A stretch of DNA of 64,000 nucleotides, from positions 372,001-436,000 of the forward strand of contig NW_021167081.1 of assembly GCF_003711515.1 (NCBI RefSeq), in the 5' to 3' direction. The notes under the pieces are model-generated. The model did no database searches and had not been told where the DNA came from. It saw only the letters and a list, made by a program, of their open reading frames with translations. Source of the DNA: Sodiomyces alkalinus F11 (Eukaryota > Ascomycota > Sordariomycetes > Glomerellales > Plectosphaerellaceae). Shown one piece after another: positions 11,999-21,013 of this stretch. Each line of letters starts with the position of its first letter. Position 1 is the first letter of the stretch. The position numbers were made by a program, and so were the translations under genes.

Positions 11999-13607
11999 CT
12001 ACGAAGCAGCTATATTTCCATCTCCCTGCTGCGTCCCCTCCACATCCCACAGAAACTCCAGAATCCCCAACGCCGACCCCTTCGGCTCAATAACCCGGTT
12101 CAACACAAACCTCTTATCCGCCCCCGCGAAGAGCTCCCTCCACTCCCCCACCGTCCTCTCCCGCGCATTAAACACGGCCGCCATATTCAGGTCCGCGGCC
12201 CTCAGGTCCTTCTCCCTCCAGAGCGCCACGGCCCCCGGTTCGTCCGGCATGCACGTATCCTGCACCACCACCCTCGCCCCCCTCTTCAGCGCCGGAACCA
12301 GTGATGCGAGGATGAGGCGACAGTACTTGTCGGACCAGTTGTGCAGGATCCAGCGGAGGTAGTACACGTCCGCCGCCTCTGCGGTCTGCGGCGCGAAAAT
12401 GTCGTGCGGCGCGAAGGCGATCCGGCCCTTCAGGTCGCCTGGCACGTCGGCCTCGGCGCCGGCGATGATCTGCGGGATGTCCTGGATCAGGAAGGTGAGG
12501 TTGTCAAAGCGCTTGGCGAGGGCCATGGCGACGTGGCCGCGGCCGCCGCCCATGTCGACGACGCGGGTTGGCGTTGTTGTTGTTGTTGTTGTTGTCGTTG
12601 TCGTTGTTGTTGTCGGCGTCGTCGTTGCTGCTGCTGTTCTATTTCCCCGAGGCAGGGAGGCCCAGGGGTAGTGGTCTACGATGTATGAGGTGTGGTGGCC
12701 GGAGCTGAGGGAGTAGGCCTTCATGGCCCCGGCGAAACGGAGGGCGCGGGACGGCTCGGCGGAGAGGACGCCATAGATGGATTCCGTGGTGTTGTTGGCG
12801 AGAGAGTACCCCTGCATTGGGACCAGATAAGCACGATTCAAGTTCACAGAGGGCTGGGCGCATGAGTTTTTTATCTTTACCGTCTCATTTGGTTCTTCCG
12901 AATTCGGCCACTTGTGCATCGCGTCGATCGTCTAGACGCATCGCATGTGAGTACATGGAATTCAGACTGGGAACAAATCGCAACCGGAGGAAATGGCTGG
13001 GATCCAAAAGACGAACCTTGACAGCTGCGGGCCACATTTCATGGCTCCCGGTGTACTGCCAGTCATTCACATGGGATAATGCGAGCGTCTTGGACACCTT
13101 CGTGTGAGCCACCATGCCGGGCTCCGGCTCGCGGAAAATGCGCATCGTCATGGCATGTCGCAGGATGCGCCGAACAGCGGATTCACCGAGGCCCGTGTGC
13201 CTTGCGATCTCGGCGAAGGAGATTTGTCCTCCCGCGGGGACGATGCTGGCGATGTTGTGCCGGCTGATTAACTGCATGCTCACGTTGTTGATGTGCTTTG
13301 GTTGTACCGTTAGGTTCAATGTCCACATGCACGTGCAATGTCTTTGGGATGGGCGACTGACTCCGCTCTTCTGGAAGAGGAGATCGAGGGGCTCGAGAAG
13401 CAAGTCGTAGAGCTCGGACGTGGCGTCGAGGATGGCGTCCTGTGCATCAGAGCCCTCCTTGGGGATGGCGACGGGAGCATCTTCGTCAAAGGAAGGCGAA
13501 GGTTGGCCGGCTGCGGTGAGAATCTCGTGAAGCTTTGCCACCGACTCGCTGATGGTCGAAGCGAGTTTGAGAATGCGAGGTTGAGGCTGTGGCGTGTTGG
13601 CGCTCAT
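11999..13607 (-). CDS. Class-I SAM-dependent O-methyltransferase (cluster OMT 1)
   Basis: Four exons, 13607-13362, 13295-13017, 12931-12881 and 12811-11999, give 462 residues. The N-terminal half is the winged-helix dimerisation domain (ISFAEIARHTGLGESAVRRIL); the C-terminal half is a Rossmann methyltransferase with SAM motif VVDMGGGRGHVAMAL and the catalytic-base context WILHNWSD, as in COMT-type enzymes. Intron 1 is 66 nt with branch site CCTAAC and stays open in frame, so it is easily mistaken for coding; removing it restores KSG-HINNVSMQ. A low-complexity insert of three Thr, Pro, fourteen Thr and Pro lies immediately before the SAM motif. It diverges from the NRPS-like gene across 1.3 kb and probably methylates the hydroxyls of its product; substrate is inferred only from position. 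Confidence 0.87.
12563..12640. repeat. (GTT/GTC)n trinucleotide tract inside OMT 1
   Basis: Imperfect GTTGTT/GTCGTT/GCTGCT repeat in the coding region of OMT 1; on the minus strand it reads ACN codons and encodes the poly-threonine insert. Reading frame is kept. Confidence 0.9.
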
Positions 13608-14946
13608 CTTGGGAAATCTCAACTGTCCGTTGTCCGTAGATTATGTCTACAAGTTAACAACCAACTCTACCGCAGTCCGGGTTGTGAAATGAGCTTGAGG
13701 TCTTCAAAGTCTTGGTAAAGACTGCGCAAGTAGTGGAAAGATAAAATAAGTAACCTTGATCAATGCACGTGAACGTCAGCTTGATCCCGTCGTACGAACT
13801 ACGGGCAGCATCATCGTACAAAACCCCTGATCCTCGCTCGCTAAGCTGATAGGGACCAGGGGGTTATAGCTACCTTTTTGGGCCCCTTTAGTGCACGACA
13901 TCAGGTCGCTCCCCCGTCCCTGTCAGCCCCGCAGTAGAACATCGGTAATCTGGGTCAGTTGCTGCATGAGGCTTTCGGCTTTCCCTAGGGCCGGGTCTTG
14001 AGCGGAAGGGGACGAAGGCACGGAGGGGCACGGAGGGGAGCTGCCGGCAACTGTCCTCTGTCCTGCCTGCTTTCGATAAGCCTGGACTAGCCAACCTCCC
14101 GGCCTACCAGCACGGCAATTGTAGTGCAGGACTTACCATTGCAGTCTGGTACCAACCATAGCCAGGTCTTCCAACTCGTGTTCCTTTGGTGGGGGGAATA
14201 CAGAGGACTATAGAGGCTGAGACAAGACTGACAGAGAGTTTCTCCTCGGTAAGTTCCGTCCCCAGGCCCCCAAGTTCTACCGGCTTACAGATACTGGGTG
14301 CAGCATTCGTAATTACGGACTTTTTGATTCCCCCAACTAATCATTACAGTACCAACGCCCAGTCTTCCCCCGCAACCCACACTTTTCTTCTCTCTTTCCC
14401 CTAACAAACCCCCTGGACTCCCTAGGCTCCCTGGCTCCCTGGCTCCCTGGCTCCCTGGTCCCCTGGACACCAGTGGACCCTGGTCGTCCTCTTCACTGAC
14501 CTTGTGCGTTATGCCTTGGTTGGCACTTGTTGTCTGTCATATCCGTACCAAGTCGGGCCATCAACTCTAATCAGGATCCAGGTATATCATCCGTCATGAT
14601 TCACCCCCTGTCTATACTTGTAGGTATTACTTTAGTATCCCATCGTCGTCACCGTGGGGCGGTGGATGTGGGTAAAAAGATGAGCCTGAAGCCTGGGATA
14701 GCCCGGTAAAATGTGGACAAACTGCGATGCACCTTTTAGTTGCAACCCTCCCTCGCCGTCCGACTCCCCTGCTAAGAAAAGAACATTAAGATAATCTCTC
14801 GGCGCTGCAGATCGAGAGATCATGTGGACGTCTTGAAGCCCTGGTGGGCAGGCTACGAATATGGGTATGATATCTCGTAAACCTCCTGCCTTGAGATTCT
14901 TGTCCAGTCTCTCATCCCCTCGATCTAATCTCTCCCCCAGAATCCA
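13608..14946. promoter_or_regulatory. Divergent promoter region shared by OMT 1 and NRPS-like gene
   Basis: A 1.34-kb region between divergent cluster genes with no supported coding sequence. It has CGG-N12-CCG at 13976-13993 with a TTCCCTAGGG centre, a form compatible with a Zn2Cys6 dimer site, and GACGTCTTGAAGCC at 14827-14840, about 110 bp before the NRPS-like start. A near-identical GACGTCTTGATGCC occurs upstream of OMT 2. A CTCCCTGG tandem repeat occupies 14415-14460. Site function is inferred. Confidence 0.5.
14415..14460. repeat. GGCTCCCT tandem repeat upstream of NRPS-like gene
   Basis: About five copies of an 8-bp GGCTCCCT unit, C-rich on the plus strand and hence G-rich on the minus strand. 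Confidence 0.75.
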
Positions 14947-17900
14947 ATGTTGACCCGACCTCAGCCCCTGACCGTACCCCTACCGAGACAGCCACGGCAC
15001 ACGGTCGACATGGGCATCTCTGAAGCTTTGCAGTATCCTTTATCCACCATCAAAGTGAGACCAGTTCCGGAGGACATCCATGTCCAGGCCTCCGCTTCTC
15101 CCCACTACTCCAGAAACGAGAACTGCGCATACACCTGCGTGCAGGACCTCCTTAAGGCCGCTGCCCAGCTACGTCCACAGCGTCGCATCTTGGTCTATCC
15201 GCCTGGCAACACATCATCGCCTATTGCCGTCGAGTATGCAAATCTCTACTCACAAGCCAGGGCACTGGTCCCCCTGCTCCAGAGCCTCGATGGCTTTCAA
15301 AGGCGTTGTCCGGTTTTGATCCACCTCGACAACCACTGGGACACCTTGCTCTGGTTCTGGGCCGTCCTGCTCTCCAACAGCCTTCCCGTTCTGTCTTCTC
15401 CCTTCAGCCAAGACGAGAGCCTTCGACGAAAGCATATTCAGGGCCTTTCCGGTCTCCTAGAGACGCCCCTTTGCATCACCCGAAACAAGTTGTTAGACCT
15501 TTTCGGCCAAGATCACGGATTGCGGCTTCACACCGTCGAGCACATGTCTCTTACTCCGTTCCTACGACGCGACTCAACGCCTTCGGTCATACTGGACGTG
15601 GTCTCCCACGCCAACACAGATCCTCGGACCCGAAGTCGGACAGACGAGCACGACGCCGGACTAGCGATCCTGATGTTGACTTCCGGCAGCACGGGCAACG
15701 CAAAAGCCGTGAGGCTAACCCACGACCAAATCTTCGCCGCCATCCAGGGCAAGGCCTCCGCCCGCCCCCTCGACCCGACGAAACCGTTCCTGAACTGGAT
15801 CGGCCTCGACCACGTCGCCAGCCTGGTGGAGATTCACCTCCAAGCCATGGCCCTGGGCTTGGACCAAGTCCACGTCCACGCCGCCGACGTCGTGTCTTCG
15901 CCGTCCGTCTTCCTCGACCTCCTGACGCGCCACCGGGTTTCGCGGTCGTTCGCGCCGAATTTCTTCCTCGCGAAACTGGTCTCCACCGTACGCTCTTCTC
16001 CCGGAGACGGGACTTGTACGTGGGACCTGAGGAGTCTTGGCATCCTGGCGTCTGGTGGTGAAGCCAACGACGTCGAGGTCTGCGTGGCGGCGTCGGAGTT
16101 GTTTGCGAAGTACGGCGCCGGGAGGGATGTCATTACCCCCGGGTTCGGCATGACTGAGACTTGCGCCGGGGCTATCTACAACCTCGACTGCCCTGCGTAC
16201 GACGTCAAGAACGGCCGGTCGTTTGCTTCCCTCGGCAAGTGCGTCAATGGGATTGAGATGCGGGTCATGCTCCCTTCTGGCGAAAGGTCGGGGCTGTTCC
16301 GTCATGCTGCGCCGGATGAGCCTGGGGACCTCGAAGTCCGCGGGAAGATCGTCTTCGATGGTTATTATAGAAATACGGAGGCCACTTCGGAGGCGTTCAC
16401 CCCGGATGGCTGGTTCCGGACGGGTGACCGGGCTACCATCGACTCGGACGGCAACCTCCATCTCCTGGGGAGAGTCAAGGACGTCATGAACGTCAACGGC
16501 GTGAAGATGAGCTCCGCGGATGTGCAAACGGCAATTGAGGATGCACTGGCTGGGATCGGGAAAGTCCATGTCGCCTTGGTCGTCAGCTTCCCCTCGCGAG
16601 ACTCAAAGGCGTACACCGAGCAGGTCACGGTGGCCTACATCCCCCATCAGTGGCCGCCAGAGCCAGAAGACGTGGCCAGGATCCATCATGCCGTCGCAGA
16701 AGCATGCATCGTCTGCACCGGATCCCGTCCCGCCGTTTTCGGCGTCCGAGATCAATCCAGCCTACCCGTGTCGGCGCTCGGGAAGATCTCGAGGGCGAAG
16801 ATGCGGGTGCTCTACGAAAAAGGGGCTTTTCAGGACGAGGTCGACTTCCACAATGCCGCGCTGGAGCAGCAGAGATGGAAGAATCTGACGATGCCCACAA
16901 ATGAATTAGAGGCGACCCTTTTGATGGATCTGGCCGACGTTCTTGGTGTCAATACCAGTCACATTGGCGTCGAGACGCCCATGTACGATATGGGGTTTAC
17001 TTCCATGGACCTAGTCCGCCTCAAACACCGGCTCGACAAGCGCTTCGCCACGAGCATCCCTGTCGTCACTCTGATGAAGAACCCTACCGTCCGGGCGCTC
17101 GCGACAGCTCTTTCTTCCCAACATGAAGTCAGCCCTGCCATCAGCCAAAAGTCGTCATCACCCGATTCACCCCCCTACGACCCCGTCGTGACCTTCCGAC
17201 CCGACGGTTCCAAGACCCCCCTCTGGCTCATCCACCCAGGCGTAGGCGAGGTCCTCGTCTTCATCGGCCTCGCCCAACACCTCGCGGACGACGACCGTCC
17301 CATCTACGCGCTCCGCGCGCGGGGGTTCGAGCCAGGCCACGCCCCCTTCTCCACCATCGACCAAGTCGTCGACGCCTACCGCGCCGCCATCCTCCAACGG
17401 CAGCCGCAGGGACCCTACGCGATAGCGGGCTACAGCTACGGCACGATGCTCGCCTTCGAGGTCGCCAAACGTCTGGAGAAGGAAAACGGCGCGACGATCC
17501 AGTTCCTGGGGAGCTTCAACCTCCCGCCGCACATCAAGCCGCGCATGCGCCAGCTGAACTGGAACATGTGTCTCCTCCACCTCGCCTACTTTCTGGGTCT
17601 CGTGTCCGAGGCCTACGCGGATAGCATCGAGGACGGCTTCCGCGCGCTCCCCCGCGAGGAGGCCATGCCCGCCGTCCTCGGCATAGCGGATAAGCAGCGC
17701 TTGCTGGGGCTCGGGTTGGACAGAGATGCGCTGGCGGGGTGGGCTACGCTGGCTTTCGGGTTGCAGAGCATGGCGGTGGATTACGAGCCGTCGGGGTTGG
17801 TGGAGTCGATGGATGTTTTTCATGCTACGCCGCTCAAGGTTGCTGCGCGGTCGAGGGAGGATTGGATTCACAACCATTTGAGCAAGTGGAGGGATTTCTG

Positions 17901-18018
17901 CAGGACGGATGTGAGGTTTCATGCTGTTGGGGGAGCGCATTATACCATGATCGGACCGGACCATGTTGGGTGTTTTGCTGCGACGCTGAAAGAGGCCTTG
18001 AGAAGTAGGGGGCTGTAA
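14947..18018 (+). CDS. NRPS-like synthetase, A-T-TE, aryl-alpha-keto-acid dimerising type
   Basis: Single exon, 1023 residues. No condensation domain. Adenylation motifs: LTSGSTGNAKAV (about 243-254), GFGMTE (399), GWFRTGD (486), GRVKDVMNVNG (508) and the catalytic-Lys motif GKISRAKM (612). A carrier domain follows with MGFTSMDL, the phosphopantetheine Ser near 685. The thioesterase starts with HPGVGEVLVF (761), has GYSYG (nucleophile Ser near 829) and ends with GGAHYTMIGPDHV (His near 997). The architecture and the FLGSFNLPPHIK-type thioesterase sequence match fungal synthetases such as TdiA, AtrA, MicA and BtyA, which condense two aryl-pyruvates into terphenylquinones, furanones or butyrolactones. 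Which ring forms cannot be told by eye. Met1 is used here; Met22 (15010) is an alternative start with little effect on the domains. It stands between two O-methyltransferase genes and near a Zn2Cys6 regulator. Confidence 0.92.
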   Translation: MLTRPQPLTVPLPRQPRHTVDMGISEALQYPLSTIKVRPVPEDIHVQASASPHYSRNENCAYTCVQDLLKAAAQLRPQRRILVYPPGNTSSPIAVEYANLYSQARALVPLLQSLDGFQRRCPVLIHLDNHWDTLLWFWAVLLSNSLPVLSSPFSQDESLRRKHIQGLSGLLETPLCITRNKLLDLFGQDHGLRLHTVEHMSLTPFLRRDSTPSVILDVVSHANTDPRTRSRTDEHDAGLAILMLTSGSTGNAKAVRLTHDQIFAAIQGKASARPLDPTKPFLNWIGLDHVASLVEIHLQAMALGLDQVHVHAADVVSSPSVFLDLLTRHRVSRSFAPNFFLAKLVSTVRSSPGDGTCTWDLRSLGILASGGEANDVEVCVAASELFAKYGAGRDVITPGFGMTETCAGAIYNLDCPAYDVKNGRSFASLGKCVNGIEMRVMLPSGERSGLFRHAAPDEPGDLEVRGKIVFDGYYRNTEATSEAFTPDGWFRTGDRATIDSDGNLHLLGRVKDVMNVNGVKMSSADVQTAIEDALAGIGKVHVALVVSFPSRDSKAYTEQVTVAYIPHQWPPEPEDVARIHHAVAEACIVCTGSRPAVFGVRDQSSLPVSALGKISRAKMRVLYEKGAFQDEVDFHNAALEQQRWKNLTMPTNELEATLLMDLADVLGVNTSHIGVETPMYDMGFTSMDLVRLKHRLDKRFATSIPVVTLMKNPTVRALATALSSQHEVSPAISQKSSSPDSPPYDPVVTFRPDGSKTPLWLIHPGVGEVLVFIGLAQHLADDDRPIYALRARGFEPGHAPFSTIDQVVDAYRAAILQRQPQGPYAIAGYSYGTMLAFEVAKRLEKENGATIQFLGSFNLPPHIKPRMRQLNWNMCLLHLAYFLGLVSEAYADSIEDGFRALPREEAMPAVLGIADKQRLLGLGLDRDALAGWATLAFGLQSMAVDYEPSGLVESMDVFHATPLKVAARSREDWIHNHLSKWRDFCRTDVRFHAVGGAHYTMIGPDHVGCFAATLKEALRSRGL

Positions 18019-18023
18019 TGGAA

Positions 18024-18068
18024 ATTCAGCGGCTCAGGGGCTCGGGGGCTCAGGGGCTCGGGGGCTTT
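18024..18068 (+). repeat. GGGGCTC(A/G) repeat, possible G-quadruplex in NRPS-like 3' UTR
   Basis: Four G-runs of 4-5 separated by CTC or CTCA start about 14 nt after the NRPS-like stop codon, on the sense strand, followed by another GGGG. The spacing meets the usual four-run G-quadruplex pattern. Confidence 0.65.
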
Positions 18069-19133
18069 CTGTGGGGTCATCATACGGCGTTCAGGGGGCG
18101 ATGGGACAATAGCTTAGCGGTATCTGTTGTTTTGTTTCTTTTCTATCCTATTTTCTATTCTCTATTTTTTTCTCCGTATCTCTTCTTCGTGATAAAGATT
18201 CCAGTGTCGCTAATATGATATGGTTCTTGTCAATCAATGTCCTTCAACAACGAACTTTCGTAAAGTCCAGGAGTGCATGTGGGATAAACAACCAGCGCTC
18301 TCTCTCCACAGGGCACCCCTCAGGGCCCTCGCTGTGCTACAGGCACCCACCTACTATAATTAGGCACATCTAACACTAATCTTACCGAGACCGCTACCGC
18401 CCACGTCACCTTACTTTACCCTCACGGCGTTTTCCGTCCGGCTCCAGACAATCGGGTCCTGGGTTCTTCACGCATCAGTGTCAAGGATGGTGATTAGTCG
18501 ACTAACCCCAGGGACGTCTAGATCAGGTCTTAGACGTCCTGGCCCCATCGGACATGGAGGCTACTGTACGAAGAATAGGTCTTCAGGGGGACCGGGGTAA
18601 GCTGTTTGAGATAACATATCATGAGGTACCGGTATCATACCGACTGGACGGGACTCCAAACCCCTCTCAGTATTATGCCTAAACAGCACTTGGCGGCGCT
18701 AACTTCCCGGCGGACATTCCACTTCTGGCAAGGGCAGTGCCCCGTAGTGGCCCCCAAGTCCGCTACTCATCGGGGAGGGGTAACAAGAGCCAGGGGCCAA
18801 CAGCATCACCTAAGCCCCTTTCAAGCTCTCCCCGCCGGCAGTCCGGGATGTAGCATCAGGGAGAAGAGATGGCTATGAAGACGTCTTGATGCCACGACAG
18901 TGACGACACTACATCAACGCCCGCCCACCTTTCTCGATAATCTTCACCTCAAGCCACCCTTGTCCCTTTCTCCCTCTCCTGCACCTAAATAGTCACCAGC
19001 TTGACGTCTAGTCTCTGTTTCACAGTGCAACGTACATATCACATCATCCTGTATAATAAACCTGAGAGAGTCGGACTTGAACACAATCACTTTACATTCA
19101 AGTTGTGCCAACACAGTCCACCACATTCACATC
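18069..19133. promoter_or_regulatory. OMT 2 upstream region with repeated GACGTCT elements
   Basis: No coding sequence supported. It contains the 12-bp palindrome TTAGTCGACTAA (18494-18505), GACGTCTA at 18513-18520 facing TAGACGTC at 18531-18538 as an inverted repeat with arms of about 12 bp, the palindrome AAGACGTCTT at 18878-18887, and GACGTCTA again at 19003-19010. A TATAATAAA stretch near 19051-19059 lies 75 bp before the OMT 2 start. Role as regulator sites is inferred. Confidence 0.5.
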
Positions 19134-20564
19134 ATGGAGACAGTACTGGCCTCCATTAGACAGCTCGCGGCCAACGCCAACGAGGCTGCCCGTCGGCAAC
19201 TCATCACCACACTACACGAGATAGCCTACTCTTTAGAGGATGCCAACGACACCGTGCATCGTTATGGCTACTTGGTGAGGACTTCCTCTTTACCTATGTG
19301 TTCCGAACTTCCCAGATTTGCTGACCATCTCCTCTTCTAGCATCTTCAAACCGCAGCTGTGAAAACCGGCTTCGATCTCGGACTCTTCCGGTTCATCAGC
19401 GCATCGGAGGGACCCGTCACCGTGAGCCAGATTGCGGACAAGACGGGAGCTGACCCGTTGTTTCTGAGTATGAGTCCAATGTTCCCCCAGCCCTCACTTC
19501 ATGTTTCATTGAACGGTGCGGCCGTCGCAGTCACCGGATTCCCTCAAACCTGCATGTGCCTTCTCCTAGACTGACCTGTGGCCTGTCCCCTCTCAGGCCG
19601 ATTTCTGAGCTACCTAGCTTCTACTGGCGCCGTCAAGGAAGTCGCAAAAGATGAGTTCGCCGCCAACAACGTCACCAAGAATCTCGCCGAGAAGGTCACC
19701 GAGGCCGGCGTCTCCCACTGGTAAGTCAAGACCGCCAACTTGCCTTACTCCCTAAAACCAGACGTCCCAGCCTAACTACTCCATGTCTTCTCCTCTCCGT
19801 CCATTGCTAGTTTCGAAACCATTGGCCCGCAATACCAAGCCATCCCCGCCTTCCTGAAAAAGACCAACTACAAAAACCCCAGCGACGAGATGCACACCGT
19901 CTTCCAAGACGCCTGGAAGACAGACAAGCACGCCTTCGCCTGGTTCACCGACCACCCAGGACAACTCGACTACTTCAACGACTACATGGCCTTCCGCCGC
20001 GAGCCCGCCCTCTCCTGGCTCACCGTCTACCCCGTCGAGCAGGAGACGCAGAACTGGGACGGCACGCGGCCCGTCTACGTCAACGTCGGCGGCGGCATCG
20101 GCCACCAGTGCGCCCAGTTCAAGGAAAAATACCCGCACATCCCCGGCCCCGTCATCCTGCAGGACCTCCCGCACTCGATCGCCAAAGCACTCCCGACCCC
20201 CGGGGTCGAGAACACGGCGCACAACTTCTTCGAGCCGCAGCCCGTCCGCGGGGCCAAGTTCTACTTTGCGCGCGGCGTGCTGCATAACCACCCGGACCAC
20301 AAGGTGAGGGTCCTGCTGGGGAACATCAAGTCGGCTATGGCGCCCGATTCCGTGATCCTGCTGGATGAGATGGTGTTGCCGGAGACGGGGGTCAATTCGT
20401 ACGCTGCTGCTATGGACTTGACCATGATGTCGGCCTTTGCGTCCATGGAGCGGTCGGAGGCGCAGTGGCGGACGATTATTGAGGATGTGGGGTTGAAGTT
20501 GGTGAAGACGTATCCGTATAACCCGGTCAGCTATGAGAGTGTCATGGACATTCGGCTCCCCTAG
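19134..20564 (+). CDS. SAM-dependent O-methyltransferase (cluster OMT 2)
   Basis: Four exons, 19134-19274, 19341-19467, 19597-19720 and 19811-20564, give 381 residues with phases that close. The N-terminal winged-helix part contains VSQIADKTGADPLFL and RFLSYLASTGAVKEV; the catalytic domain has the SAM motif YVNVGGGIGHQ, the following acidic QDLP, and the catalytic-base context RGVLHNHPDHK. It belongs to the fungal COMT-like methyltransferases often found in polyketide and NRPS-like clusters and is clearly different in sequence from OMT 1, so it is not a recent duplicate. It lies downstream of and in the same direction as the NRPS-like gene but has its own 1.1-kb upstream region. Likely substrate is a hydroxyl or carboxyl group of the cluster product, by position only. 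Confidence 0.88.
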
Positions 20565-21013
20565 ACTGCGTGTATGGCAGGGAAGGTCGAGGACAAACAA
20601 GGCGGCTTCTCATGAGATTACCGCGGGTAGAAACGGCGGACGTTTCAATATTGCGTGGTATTGTGTATACATAGCATTCATGTTATTAGCATAGTCTAGT
20701 CCTCGGTGGTCACTGGTCATTTACACCCATTGATTCAACTCTCAGCAGAGAGTCGAGTTGTTTGGCCCTCCTAGGACACTCCGTCATGCGTATAACCCTA
20801 TCCCGAGAAGCCTTGCCCATGGATCCTGCACAAGACTACTTCTCTAGACGCCACCACCCCCTGAACGCCTTACATGACCATCTATGGATATCAGCCAACA
20901 TAAAGATACGAGTGAACAGATCGACATGTAACCCAGAACAATACAGTCTCCCAAGCCACCTGTCGGTGTATAGACAGAAATCTCATCACGTACTTCCCAG
21001 GAAAAGGCCCGGT
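20565..21013. other. Convergent spacer between OMT 2 and Zn2Cys6 regulator
   Basis: 3' flanks of two convergent genes; nothing else recognised. Confidence 0.5.
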
